A stretch of 64,000 nt of DNA from Prochlorococcus sp. AG-363-P01 (GTDB lineage Bacteria > Cyanobacteriota > Cyanobacteriia > PCC-6307 > Cyanobiaceae): positions 24,588-88,587 of the forward strand of contig QCGC01000004.1 of assembly GCA_003278225.1 (NCBI GenBank). The letters are read 5' to 3'. Each line of letters opens with the position of its first letter. Position 1 is the first letter of the stretch. Made by a program: the position numbers and the translations under genes. The notes beneath the pieces are model-generated. The model did no database searches. It was not told the origin of the DNA and was given only the letters and a program-made list of their open reading frames with translations. Shown here one piece after another: positions 19,657 to 28,891 of this stretch.

Positions 19657-20658
19657 TCATAACACTGGCAAAGAACTTATTAGTTTGTTAATCAATGCCA
19701 ATGCCTCAATATCAAACTGAACTGCCATTGGTTGACGACTAAAAACAAGTAAAAGACAAATACCAAACATATAAAGGATAGACCAGCGAAACAGGCCCTT
19801 AGCACTGGCCAAGTCTTCTGGTGCCTTGCCTAACCTATTTACCATTTGCATCAACCTTGCATTAAATGGAAGGAGAAGAATTCCATATAGCAATCCACCT
19901 TCGGGCAAGGCCCAAAAACCAAACCAACTAACAATTACCGTTGCCCATCCATACTTTGCAATGGCCTGAGCCGTAAATGCAGGTCCTTTTACAACTGGGA
20001 GCATTGGAATGCCTACAGATTCATAGTCATCCTTAAGCAAAAGGGCCAATGCCCAAAAATGAGCGGGGGTCCATACCATGACCAAAGCAAATAACCACCA
20101 TCCACTAAGTCCAATATGTCCTGTTGCAGCTGCAGCACCTACCAAAGGAGGAATAGCTCCTGCCACCCCTCCAAAGACAATATTACGAGAAGTCCTAGGC
20201 TTCAAAAACGCTGTATATAAGAGGACATAACTGCATAGACCAAGCAAAGAGAGTCCTGCAGCTAAACAATTAACTCCGCCAACTAAAAGGACTGAAGCAG
20301 CTAAAGTACAAGAAATAGCTCCTGCGAAAACAGCTAGAGGAGACAAACGACCAGAAGGTAAGGCTCTATTACTTGTACGTTGCATACGTCCATCTAAATC
20401 TTGCTCCCAAAGACAATTCAGGGCTCCAGCAGCTGCAGCAGCAAGTGCTCCACCTCCAAGTGTGCAGGCCAATCTCGGGGAAGGCAAAGGCCAACCTTCG
20501 CTCAAAGCCATGCCTCCAATAGTGGTCGCCAAAAGCAAAGGGATCAAACGGGGTTTTGCGACCTCTAACCAAGGAGGAAGCTTCACGAGCTTGCGAGACG
20601 GAACCACTTGCGCCCGCTGAAATTCCTTTGAAATGGTCTCAGGTGTTGAACTAACCAT
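19657..20658 (-). CDS. ctaB: Protoheme IX farnesyltransferase (heme O synthase)
   Basis: UbiA-family enzyme adding farnesyl to protoheme to make heme O. The ATG at 20658 overlaps the ctaA stop by eight bases; a TTG at 20670 is less likely. About 333 residues with nine spans, and motifs [36 protein letters not shown] (NxxxDxxxD), and [22 protein letters not shown]. Works directly before CtaA, whose gene is upstream, to supply heme A to the oxidase encoded by the divergent ctaCDE operon. Confidence 0.95.
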   Translation of the reverse strand: MVSSTPETISKEFQRAQVVPSRKLVKLPPWLEVAKPRLIPLLLATTIGGMALSEGWPLPSPRLACTLGGGALAAAAAGALNCLWEQDLDGRMQRTSNRALPSGRLSPLAVFAGAISCTLAASVLLVGGVNCLAAGLSLLGLCSYVLLYTAFLKPRTSRNIVFGGVAGAIPPLVGAAAATGHIGLSGWWLFALVMVWTPAHFWALALLLKDDYESVGIPMLPVVKGPAFTAQAIAKYGWATVIVSWFGFWALPEGGLLYGILLLPFNARLMQMVNRLGKAPEDLASAKGLFRWSILYMFGICLLLVFSRQPMAVQFDIEALALINKLISSLPVL

Positions 20659-21577
20659 GACAGGCTTCAAGAGAAGGGTTATCAGTAATCAAGGGAAGAG
20701 CCGAAGACGAATTAGATGGTCCTCGACAAGAAAGTGCCGCCAAAAAAGCAACCAAAAGAGCTGCCAAAAGTTGATGGCCAACTGTTAGGAATGGTTGTTT
20801 AAGACCAAGCTGTACAATAAGAAATCCAAAAATGATCTGCGTAGTAACCAATCCAAAAACTGATAAAAGCATTAACCACTGACTACGCGCCCAACCTCCA
20901 ACTGCAAGAGAAGTAATTACAAAAATCAAAACAAATACAGCCACTAGCATTGAAAAACTGCGATGCAGAATGAACCATCCACAGGCTTCTCCATAACTCA
21001 TGCATCTTTGAACAGCCCAAGTGGTAGCCATACGGCCACCAAAAAGACATTGAGCAAAAACCGCTAGCAAGCTCCCCCAAGACATAAGTCGCCACCATAT
21101 TGGGGCTGTCAAATTATTTGGAGAAAGCAGTCTCTGAGTAACTCCACTCATAGTGGCAACCAGAGTCAACCCCAGTGCTAAATGGGAAGTAACAACTCCA
21201 GATGGTAATAAGTCCAGAACTGTTAAAGCCCCAAGAGCACCTTGCAAAACAACAAAAACGACCAATACTCCGTAAACAACTGGAAGCCATCGAGGCAATT
21301 TAGTCCGCCAAAGCAAAGTCAAACCAAGTTGAAACAACAAGGCACTGCTGACTAAGAATGCATCCACACGATGAAACCACTCAAGAAAGACTTGTGTGTT
21401 CATCTGCTTGGCTGGAATCAAAGATCCAAAACAAAGAGGCCAATCAGGGCAAGCCAGTCCAGCCTCCATGACTCGAGTTGCACCCCCTACAACAATCAGA
21501 GCGATTAAGGCCACAACAATATGAGAAGAAAGTTGGGCAAGACGCCACTGAACAGAAGATTGGGTAGAAGAGTTCAA
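20651..21577 (-). CDS. ctaA: Heme A synthase CtaA
   Basis: Oxidises the C8 methyl of heme O to a formyl group. 308 residues, eight membrane spans in two four-helix halves. Conserved features include [21 protein letters not shown] near the N-terminus, the ExxxEW-type [12 protein letters not shown] histidine, and later [11 protein letters not shown] and [11 protein letters not shown], the histidines expected to bind haem. Two Cys pairs may form loop disulfides. Divergent from ctaC across a 260-base spacer that should carry both promoters; translationally coupled to ctaB. Confidence 0.95.
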   Translation of the reverse strand: MNSSTQSSVQWRLAQLSSHIVVALIALIVVGGATRVMEAGLACPDWPLCFGSLIPAKQMNTQVFLEWFHRVDAFLVSSALLFQLGLTLLWRTKLPRWLPVVYGVLVVFVVLQGALGALTVLDLLPSGVVTSHLALGLTLVATMSGVTQRLLSPNNLTAPIWWRLMSWGSLLAVFAQCLFGGRMATTWAVQRCMSYGEACGWFILHRSFSMLVAVFVLIFVITSLAVGGWARSQWLMLLSVFGLVTTQIIFGFLIVQLGLKQPFLTVGHQLLAALLVAFLAALSCRGPSNSSSALPLITDNPSLEACHG

Positions 21578-21837
21578 TTAATCAGTAATGCTCCCTAATA
21601 GAAATTGTTGTTAATGCAAGGTAGCTATCAAACGACTCACGTCACTATGTGTGGACGACTACAACACGAAAAAACGTTATTAAATCTCTCATCCCTGACA
21701 AAGCAATAAAAAAAATAACGTCAATACAAGCAAAAGCCTTGCAATGAAAAGCCCTATCTTTAATCTGCCTTCTACTTAACAATCTATTTAGATGCAGAGA
21801 ATGGCTGTACTAAATAACCTGCAAAAATAAACGGAGA

Positions 21838-22668
21838 TTGGTTTTGCCGAAATCATCGGCCCTGATAATACTCCTGATAGTCATAGGCCTCGTAATTGGA
21901 GGTACATGGATTGGTCAAAACATCAATCTTCTACCAATTGATGCCAGTACTAACGCAAGTGTCTATGACGAACTTTTTAAGGTTCTGTTCAGTATTGGAG
22001 CAATTCTCTTTTTTGGAATTACTGGGCTTGTTATTTACAGCCTAATTCGTTTTCGGAAAAAACCAGGAGAATTGGGCGATGGCCTACCCATTGCAGATAA
22101 TTTACCTCTTGAGGTTTTCTGGACTGCAGTACCAACAATTGTCATTCTATTCGTTGGCTTGTATAGCTATGACATTTACGATCGCATGGGTGGAATGCAA
22201 AAACTGCAGATTAATCAACATGACCATTCTGCAATGGTGTCCGAACAAAAAATATGGGGAGGCATTGGGACTGGATCAATTGAACCAACAACTCAAAACA
22301 AAGCAACTTCTCTGCCAGTAGAAGTAACAGCCTTACAGTTTGCTTTTCTATTTCATTATCCTAAAGGTGACATTCTTTCTGGAGAACTTCATGTTCCTGT
22401 TGGTCAACCAGTGAGCATGCGATTAGAGTCAAAAGATGTAATTCATGCTTTTTGGGTTCCTCAATTTCGCATAAAGCAAGATATTATTCCTGGGCAGCCA
22501 ACAATGTTAAACTTTACGCCTACAAAGCCTGGAAGATATCCAATTATTTGTGCAGAACTATGTGGTCCATATCATGGGGGAATGCGTTCTTCAGTGATAG
22601 TAGAAGAGCCTAACAAATACCAGGAGTGGTTTAACAGTAATTCGAAAGAATCTCTTACAGAATCATGA
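21838..22668 (+). CDS. ctaC: Cytochrome c oxidase subunit II
   Basis: Carries the CuA entry site for electrons from soluble carriers. 276 residues with two N-terminal membrane spans and a soluble cupredoxin domain. The CuA ligands are visible: His in KDVIHAFWVPQF, then CAELCGPYHGGM supplying Cys, Glu, Cys, His and Met. The start is a TTG (21838) with ACGGAG just upstream; no suitable ATG is near. First gene of ctaCDE, overlapping ctaD by four bases (ATGA). Confidence 0.95.
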   Translation: MVLPKSSALIILLIVIGLVIGGTWIGQNINLLPIDASTNASVYDELFKVLFSIGAILFFGITGLVIYSLIRFRKKPGELGDGLPIADNLPLEVFWTAVPTIVILFVGLYSYDIYDRMGGMQKLQINQHDHSAMVSEQKIWGGIGTGSIEPTTQNKATSLPVEVTALQFAFLFHYPKGDILSGELHVPVGQPVSMRLESKDVIHAFWVPQFRIKQDIIPGQPTMLNFTPTKPGRYPIICAELCGPYHGGMRSSVIVEEPNKYQEWFNSNSKESLTES

Positions 22669-24332
22669 CAATCTCTATTCCTGAAAAGACCAATTCCCCA
22701 ATAGGAAATCTTCAGCCAAAAGGGTGGTTTCGTTACTTTAGTTTTAGCCTGGATCATAAGGTAATTGGTCTTCAATATTTGGTTTGTGGTTTTATCTTTT
22801 ATCTAATAGGGGGAGCATTAGCTAGTGCAATTCGAATTGAACTAACCAGTCCTATCTCAGACTTTGTTCCAAGAGATGTATACAACCAAATTTTAACTCT
22901 GCATGGAACAATAATGATCTTTCTATGGATTGTTCCTGTAGTAAATGGAGCCTTTGGAAATTATTTAATACCCTTTTATGTTGGCGCGCGAGATATGGCA
23001 TTCCCCAGGCTAAATGCAATTGCTTTTTGGATGATTCCGCCCGCCGGCCTCTTATTAATCAGTAGTTACTTTATCAATGGGTCTGCTCAATCAGGCTGGA
23101 CAGCTTATCCTCCTCTGAGTATAACCACTCCAGCCGCAGGACAGTTAATTTGGATTCTTAGCGTATTGTTGCTAGGTGGTAGTTCTATTTTTGGTGGAGT
23201 TAACTTTATAGCAACTATTCTCAAATTACGAAGGCCTGGATTAAAACTTATGCAAATGCCTATGTATTGCTGGGCAATGCTAGGTACAAGTATCCTGATC
23301 GTTTTGTCAACTCCAGTTCTAGCTGGAACTCTTATACTTTTGAGCTTTGATATTGTTGCTCATACTGGATTCTTTAACCCATCACTAGGTGGGAATGCTG
23401 TTGTATACCAACATTTATTCTGGTTCTATTCCCACCCAGCTGTATACATCATGGTCTTGCCAGCTTTTGGGTTGGTAAGTGAAATTCTGCCAGTGCATTC
23501 TCGGAAACCATTATTTGGTTACTCAACAATGGTTTATTCAATCATGACAATTGTGGTGCTTGGATTTCTTGTTTGGGCACATCACATGTTCACAAGCGGA
23601 ACGCCGCCGTGGATGCGCCTCTTTTTTACAATCGCGACCTCATTTATTGCTGTGCCAACAGGCATAAAATTCTTTAATTGGGTAGCAACTCTTTGGGGAG
23701 GGAAAATAACGCTCAATTCTGCAATGCTTTTCTCTTGTGGGTTTATTGTTAATTTTGTATTTGGCGGGATTACTGGAGTAGCGCTTGCTCAGGTACCTTT
23801 CGATATTCATGTACATGATACCTACTTTGTAGTAGCTCATTTTCATTACATTGTCTATGGTGGCTCTGTATTCGTAATTTTCTCCTCTATATACCACTGG
23901 TACCCCAAATTCACAGGAAGAATGCTTAACGAAAATCTAGGTAGATTTCACTTTGCTTTGACATTTATAGGTTTCAATCTTTGCTTTGCTCCCCAACACT
24001 GGTTAGGGCTTAATGGAATGCCACGGAGAGTCGCCGAATACGACCCGCAATTCCAATTCGTAAATCAACTAAGTAGTATTGGAGCGTTAATAATGGCAAT
24101 TAGTACATTGCCATTCCTTTGGAATGCTATTCATAGTGCTTTTAAAGGCTCCATAGCAGGGGATAATCCATGGGCAGCCCTGACTCCTGAGTGGTTAACT
24201 AGTTCCCCCCCTCCTGTTGAGAATTGGGATGGTCCAGCCCCCTTAGTCACAAAGCCTTATGGCTATGGAGTGCAAACCAAAGAAGCCGAAACTCAATCAG
24301 GAAATGAGCCTGCAATAAATGGAGACAATTGA
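22665..24332 (+). CDS. ctaD: Cytochrome c oxidase subunit I, A2-type
   Basis: Catalytic haem-copper subunit reducing O2 to water. 555 residues, twelve spans, with LTLHGTIMIFLWIVP (haem ligand His), FGNYLIPFYVGARDMAFPRLN, WTAYPPLS, HHMFTSG, and HDTYFVVAHFHYIV (haem a and a3 ligands). Residues 255-261 read YSHPAVY. The D-channel Glu of A1 oxidases (GHPEVY) is absent and the YS motif of A2 oxidases is present; the CuB His and cross-linked Tyr are kept. Overlaps ctaC and ctaE by four bases each. Confidence 0.96.
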   Translation: MTISIPEKTNSPIGNLQPKGWFRYFSFSLDHKVIGLQYLVCGFIFYLIGGALASAIRIELTSPISDFVPRDVYNQILTLHGTIMIFLWIVPVVNGAFGNYLIPFYVGARDMAFPRLNAIAFWMIPPAGLLLISSYFINGSAQSGWTAYPPLSITTPAAGQLIWILSVLLLGGSSIFGGVNFIATILKLRRPGLKLMQMPMYCWAMLGTSILIVLSTPVLAGTLILLSFDIVAHTGFFNPSLGGNAVVYQHLFWFYSHPAVYIMVLPAFGLVSEILPVHSRKPLFGYSTMVYSIMTIVVLGFLVWAHHMFTSGTPPWMRLFFTIATSFIAVPTGIKFFNWVATLWGGKITLNSAMLFSCGFIVNFVFGGITGVALAQVPFDIHVHDTYFVVAHFHYIVYGGSVFVIFSSIYHWYPKFTGRMLNENLGRFHFALTFIGFNLCFAPQHWLGLNGMPRRVAEYDPQFQFVNQLSSIGALIMAISTLPFLWNAIHSAFKGSIAGDNPWAALTPEWLTSSPPPVENWDGPAPLVTKPYGYGVQTKEAETQSGNEPAINGDN

Positions 24333-24937
24333 TGACAACACTCGAACAAAGTCAACAAAAATCTGAAGTCACACATTCACCGCTGGAGGAAGAGCATAGG
24401 GATGTTCGTATGTTTGGTCTGGCAACTTTTCTCATTGCAGATGGGATGACTTTTGCCGGTTTTTTTGCCGCTTATCTGACATATAAGGCAGTCAATCCTT
24501 TACTACCTGATGCGATTTATGAAGTAGAGCTTCCACTTCCTACTCTCAATACAGTTTTACTACTTATAAGTAGCGCAACATTTCATCGCGCTGGGAAAGC
24601 CCTTCATAACAATCAAGCCACTAAATGCCAACGCTGGTTACTCATTACAGCAGGCCTCGGCCTAGCTTTTTTAGCCAGTCAAATGGTTGAGTATTTCACT
24701 TTGCCTTTCGGACTTACCGACAATGTTTTTGCAAGTACTTTCTATGCCCTTACGGGTTTTCATGGACTTCATGTAACACTTGGCACAATAATGATTTTGA
24801 TCGTGTGGTGGCAATCACGATCTCCTGGTGGGCGAATTACTAGTCAAAACACATTTCCATTAGAAGCAGCAGAACTCTTTTGGCACTTCGTAGATGGAAT
24901 TTGGGTTGTTCTTTTTATCATCCTTTACCTCCTCTGA
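24329..24937 (+). CDS. ctaE: Cytochrome c oxidase subunit III
   Basis: Accessory membrane subunit of the oxidase. 202 residues and five spans, the short bacterial form. The polar N-terminus leads to RMFGLATFLIADGMTFAGFF; later TGFHGLHVTLGTIMIL and FWHFVDGIWVVLFIILYLL are family-typical. Starts in the ATGA overlap with ctaD and closes the operon. No clear terminator follows within the 94-base spacer before the AbrB-like gene. Confidence 0.95.
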   Translation: MMTTLEQSQQKSEVTHSPLEEEHRDVRMFGLATFLIADGMTFAGFFAAYLTYKAVNPLLPDAIYEVELPLPTLNTVLLLISSATFHRAGKALHNNQATKCQRWLLITAGLGLAFLASQMVEYFTLPFGLTDNVFASTFYALTGFHGLHVTLGTIMILIVWWQSRSPGGRITSQNTFPLEAAELFWHFVDGIWVVLFIILYLL

Positions 24938-25031
24938 TCTTGTAAATCTTGATACCTGAAAAAAAAGTTTCGTACAATTCCTTGCCACAATTAGACTTAC
25001 TAGTCAGAATTAATGTAATTAATTCTGGCAA

Positions 25032-25388
25032 ATGCTGGTCGGAAAAGAACTACTTGACAAAGCTAGATCACTAAGCAATCGTCCTGAGGATGAAATTGCT
25101 AGAGGATGTGGTTATGTAGGCCCTAGTGGAAGGGTTCTCAGAAAAAGCTTTTATAAGGCCCTTGTAGAAGCAAAGGGGTATAAGCTGAGGACAACAAATC
25201 GACCTGGGAGTAGATCCTCCCGAGGTCGTCAGGCCGAGTTCAGAACATGTGTTCATGGCAATGGAAATCTTCTCATTGGTCATGCATACACTAAAAAGCT
25301 AGGCCTAGAGCCAGGTCAAAAATTCCGCATAGAGATTCGTAAAGACTCAGGAGCTATTTGGTTATTACCTCTTGAAGGAAAAAGCTAA
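25032..25388 (+). CDS. Cyanobacterial AbrB-like transcriptional regulator
   Basis: 118 residues matching the cyAbrB group: MLVGKELLDKARSLSNRPED, then ARGCGYVGPSGRVLRKSFYKALVEAKGYKL. The C-terminal AbrB-like beta region reads HGNGNLLIGHAYTKKLGLEPGQ and ends in IWLLPL. In other cyanobacteria these DNA-binding proteins tune carbon/nitrogen genes. Monocistronic by context, between ctaE and the convergent ribE. The target set here is unknown. Confidence 0.85.
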   Translation: MLVGKELLDKARSLSNRPEDEIARGCGYVGPSGRVLRKSFYKALVEAKGYKLRTTNRPGSRSSRGRQAEFRTCVHGNGNLLIGHAYTKKLGLEPGQKFRIEIRKDSGAIWLLPLEGKS

Positions 25389-25462
25389 GCTCGATTTTCA
25401 CAATTGATAATCAATCAGAAAGATTATTAATAGGCAATAAAGTCTATTGGTGATTTTTCTAT

Positions 25463-26128
25463 TTAATTCCAACCATGTTTAGCCAGCCAAGCAGTTGAGA
25501 TTTCAGGCGAAGAATTAGCTGGGTTTCCAGTTAAAGGAAAATATTTCCCTCCTAGCAAAGATTCGGCATATTTAGCCATTAAATCGGCCTCTAAGTTCAC
25601 CTCAGAGCCAACAGCCAAATATTTAAGAGAAGTATTTCCCCAAGTATGTGGTATTACAACCACCCAGAACTTTGCACCCTTTTCTGAACAACCGCCCACA
25701 GTCAGGCTGATTCCATCTAAACAAATGCTTGCTTTTGTGCATATATATCTGCCGAAATCTGGATCTTGCCAACGAATCTCCAAACGCCAGGAGTTATTTA
25801 ATTCTTGAATATTCAAAACCTGACCTAATCCATCTACATGACCACTAACCAAATGTCCACCTAAACGATCACACAACCGAAGCGCAGGTTCAAGGTTCAC
25901 AAATCCACTTTGTCTAGCCTTGGATCCAAGAGTTGTTCTACTTAAGGTTTCACCACTTACATCTGATAAGAATCCATCTTTCCAAAAGTCAGCCACCGTC
26001 AAACAAACTCCATCAACTGCAACGCTGTCTCCCAGCTCTAAGGGTAAAAAATCTTCCTCACATTTCACTGCAAAGCGTTCTGATTGCAAAGCAACTCTCC
26101 CAACTGACCTGACCAAGCCTGTAAACAT
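25463..26128 (-). CDS. ribE: Riboflavin synthase alpha subunit
   Basis: Dismutates two lumazine molecules into riboflavin and the pyrimidine substrate of RibH. The open frame reaches 26227, but the near-invariant start MFTGLVRSVGRV is at 26128, giving 221 residues. Two tandem lumazine-binding halves are seen: GDSVAVDGVCLTVADFWKDGF with LRLCDRLGGHLVSGHVDG, then CLDGISLTVGGCSEKGAKF with VNLEADLMAKYAESLL. Divergent from the nuclease gene. Confidence 0.94.
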   Translation of the reverse strand: MFTGLVRSVGRVALQSERFAVKCEEDFLPLELGDSVAVDGVCLTVADFWKDGFLSDVSGETLSRTTLGSKARQSGFVNLEPALRLCDRLGGHLVSGHVDGLGQVLNIQELNNSWRLEIRWQDPDFGRYICTKASICLDGISLTVGGCSEKGAKFWVVVIPHTWGNTSLKYLAVGSEVNLEADLMAKYAESLLGGKYFPLTGNPANSSPEISTAWLAKHGWN

Positions 26129-26187
26129 GAGATCTATGTATTTGTTAATTCCTAAGCCATAATCGGACAAAAGGTGGCGGAGGAACA

Positions 26188-26742
26188 GTGGTCGAAATGA
26201 CCGTAGCGGGTATAGCCCTGGACACATCTAACCACTCACCGATAGTTTTACTTCGTGATCCTTCAGGGTGCCGCCAAGTTCCAATCTGGATTGATCATGA
26301 GCAAGCACATAATATTGTTGCTGGATTTAAACAATCAAATGAAGACAGACCACTTTCCCATGATCTAATGGTCTCCCTTTTAAAGGCTGGGGACCTTCGA
26401 TTAGACAGGGTAATTATTCATTCGCTTCAGCTGAATACATTCCAGGCAGTACTAAAACTTCGTCCTAAGGAAAACGAAGATGAGACTAATAATCTTATGG
26501 AAATTCAAGCTCGTCCCAGCGATGCCATAGCTCTAGCAGTTCGGACAAAATGCAGGATTTGGATGCTTGAACAAGTTGTAATAGAAGCATCCATACCAGT
26601 TGATGAAGAAGCAGATGTTCATGACCAAAATGAATTCAAACGCTTCTTAGAAGACCTCAGCCCAGCTGATCTGATCCAACATCTAGAAAACAGCGATCAA
26701 ATCAATGACAACACCTTCAATCAAACTGACTCAGAAAAATGA
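26188..26742 (+). CDS. Bifunctional nuclease family protein (DUF151)
   Basis: 184 residues. The DUF151 core reads MVEMTVAGIALDTSNHSPIV, LRDPSGCRQVPIWIDHEQAH, and IQARPSDAIALAVRTKCRIW, the last being the conserved RPSDA motif. The C-terminal 50 residues are acidic. Plant and archaeal relatives have DNase/RNase activity; the role in cyanobacteria is untested. The start is GTG at 26188 or ATG at 26197; GGAGGA at 26179-26184 fits the ATG better by spacing. Overlaps the next gene by 38 bases. Confidence 0.82.
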   Translation: MVEMTVAGIALDTSNHSPIVLLRDPSGCRQVPIWIDHEQAHNIVAGFKQSNEDRPLSHDLMVSLLKAGDLRLDRVIIHSLQLNTFQAVLKLRPKENEDETNNLMEIQARPSDAIALAVRTKCRIWMLEQVVIEASIPVDEEADVHDQNEFKRFLEDLSPADLIQHLENSDQINDNTFNQTDSEK

Positions 26743-27889
26743 AAGCAAAGGCATTGCCCCCAGACGGACATTTGGTTGCAATGGGCCAAGTGTGAGTGTA
26801 TTCACACTCGGCACTATGAGGGCGCTGAACTCATCAGAGCAGATGTACAAAGTTGTAAAGGCAGCTGTGTTAGCAGGTATAAATCACCTTGAGACTGCTC
26901 CAGCCTATGGTCCTGCAGAAAAATTTCTTGGATCAACACTAAGAAGACTTAAAGCCGAAGGGAAAGAACCTAGAGAAGGCTGGGTAATTACAAGCAAGCT
27001 ATTGCCAGGTTTGACATTTTCAGAAGGGAAAAAACAAATTAAATGCATTTTGAACCGATTGGGTATCCCAAAAATTGACAACCTTGCTGTACATGGGCTT
27101 AATCTCAAAGAACATCTAGACTGGGCATCAAAAGGGGAAGGTGCGGATATCCTTAAGTGGGCAAAAGGAGAGGATCTAATTGGACAGGTGGGGTTTAGTT
27201 CACATGGCTCTATTGCACTAATTCAAACAGCTATTGAAAGTAATCTATTTCAATTTTGTAGCCTTCATTTACACCTACTTGATGCAAAAAGAATTCCACT
27301 TTCCAAAATTGCATTAGATAAAGGAATGGGAGTTATGGCAATCTCACCCGCGGATAAGGGTGGTCGTTTGCAGGACCCAAGCAAAACACTAATAAGCGAT
27401 TGTGAGCCTATTACTCCTCTAGAACTTGCATACAAGTTCCTTCTAGAAGAAGGGATTAGCACGTTAACTATTGGTGCTTTTGAGCCAAAAGATCTAGATA
27501 TACCAAAAAAGATTTTAGAAGACTATTGCTCTCTGAATGAGATCGAGAAACAATCTCTCTCCAAACTTCAGAAGAATAGAGAACTTAGATTAGGGACAAA
27601 CTTATGTAGTCAATGTGAAGCCTGTCTTCCATGTCCAAAGGGTGTCCCTATTCCAGACCTCCTACATCTAAATAACCTACTCGTTGGTCATGATCTCCAA
27701 GCATTCACAAAAGAGCGGTACAACCTTATTGGTAAAGCTGGACATTGGTGGCAAACAAAAAATGCAAGTGCATGTGAAAATTGTCAAGAATGTATTCCAC
27801 GCTGTCCCAATCAACTAAAAATCCCAAAACTTCTAAAAGATATCCATCACCAATTAGCAGATAAACCTAGAAAGAGGCTATGGGGATGA
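26705..27889 (+). CDS. Aldo/keto reductase fused to a two-cluster ferredoxin domain
   Basis: 394 residues. An AKR barrel occupies about 20-290. Its usual catalytic Asp is Glu (NHLETAPAYGPAEKFLG), while Tyr, Lys (VITSKLL) and His (LAVHGLN) are kept. The last 100 residues hold two ferredoxin-type Cys sets, CSQCEACLPCPKG and CENCQECIPRCPN, suggesting two [4Fe-4S] clusters. Electron flow from ferredoxin is plausible, substrate unknown. Overlaps the nuclease gene by 38 bases and the convergent lipoprotein gene by 12. Confidence 0.85.
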   Translation: MTTPSIKLTQKNESKGIAPRRTFGCNGPSVSVFTLGTMRALNSSEQMYKVVKAAVLAGINHLETAPAYGPAEKFLGSTLRRLKAEGKEPREGWVITSKLLPGLTFSEGKKQIKCILNRLGIPKIDNLAVHGLNLKEHLDWASKGEGADILKWAKGEDLIGQVGFSSHGSIALIQTAIESNLFQFCSLHLHLLDAKRIPLSKIALDKGMGVMAISPADKGGRLQDPSKTLISDCEPITPLELAYKFLLEEGISTLTIGAFEPKDLDIPKKILEDYCSLNEIEKQSLSKLQKNRELRLGTNLCSQCEACLPCPKGVPIPDLLHLNNLLVGHDLQAFTKERYNLIGKAGHWWQTKNASACENCQECIPRCPNQLKIPKLLKDIHHQLADKPRKRLWG

Positions 27890-28870
27890 TTGAATCCAAA
27901 GTCTTTCTAAACGAGTTTTCTCTTGATCACTAATCAAAGGGAATGACCAACATCTTTCCCAAAAAGCTTCAGCTGGAAGGATTATTGATTTATAAGTATC
28001 TGGCACAAAATGCATTGCATTAGTGAGTTCTAAATAAGAAATTGGGGGAATCCATCCTTGTGAAAGTAATCTGCCAAGTTGAGGGACCTGCCATGCGTCT
28101 TCTATCCATTGTGCAGGAAAAAGTTGTTTAGTTTGGTGAGGTCTAACTAAAACAGTCCAATTCAGAGGAACTCCATCAACTGGGAATACAACAGTTAACC
28201 TAGGATCTTTAATTAAGCTAAGGAAGCAACGATAAAGGGGCAAAATAGCAACTCTTGCCTTACCAGAAAGAACCCAATTCAAACTATCACGATCATCAAA
28301 AGTTAAAGCTTGAATTCGCAGTTTCTTCAATGCATAAGAATCATCTATTTGATTCGCAATTGAAATTACGACTCTTGGACTCGCTGGGAAGACAACCTTT
28401 CCTGTTAACTCAGAATCTAATAAAACATTCCATCCTTTCCTAGCACGTGATAACCAAGGGTCGCCATTCCTAAATAACATCACCCAAGGACTAACTCCTA
28501 TTGGGAAAATTTTTGAGGCAAGTTCCGATCCAAATCCCTTTAAAAACATCTGTGCTTGTCGATTAAGTCGAGATGATAAATTTTTCGCCTCTATTGGTCG
28601 AATTGATTCTTTAGATAATTGTGAAACCCAACCATCACCTATTGCTACTAAATCAGTATTTTGAGGAATTACCAATTGATCAGGTTCAAATTCCGAGTTA
28701 ATTTTTAATGGCCTAAGCACCCAAGGTTTTGGCAAAGAGCGTATTAACTCCTTAAGGAGGATTCCTTCAGAGGTTCGAAAAATAGGGACTGTTGAATCAT
28801 TGCTACAACTTGCGATGGCTGGAATGGAAATAAAAAGACCTAATTGAATAAGTTCTCTTCTGCTAATCAT
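27878..28870 (-). CDS. Periplasmic substrate-binding-like lipoprotein, orphan
   Basis: 330 residues from the ATG at 28870, which has GGGAG five bases upstream (an ATG at 28882 is also in frame). The signal peptide MISRRELIQLGLFISIPAIA ends in the lipobox AIASC, so it should be an Lgt substrate. The rest resembles class-II binding proteins of the spermidine/putrescine/iron type (LVAIGDGWVSQL, WNVLLDSELTGKVVFPASPR, VLSGKARVAILPLYR). No permease or ATPase is adjacent. Last gene of the topA-cobT run, nine to twenty bases after the cobT-like stop. Ligand unknown. Confidence 0.7.
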   Translation of the reverse strand: MISRRELIQLGLFISIPAIASCSNDSTVPIFRTSEGILLKELIRSLPKPWVLRPLKINSEFEPDQLVIPQNTDLVAIGDGWVSQLSKESIRPIEAKNLSSRLNRQAQMFLKGFGSELASKIFPIGVSPWVMLFRNGDPWLSRARKGWNVLLDSELTGKVVFPASPRVVISIANQIDDSYALKKLRIQALTFDDRDSLNWVLSGKARVAILPLYRCFLSLIKDPRLTVVFPVDGVPLNWTVLVRPHQTKQLFPAQWIEDAWQVPQLGRLLSQGWIPPISYLELTNAMHFVPDTYKSIILPAEAFWERCWSFPLISDQEKTRLERLWIQSSP

Positions 28871-28891
28871 CTGCACTCCCATGATTTCAAA

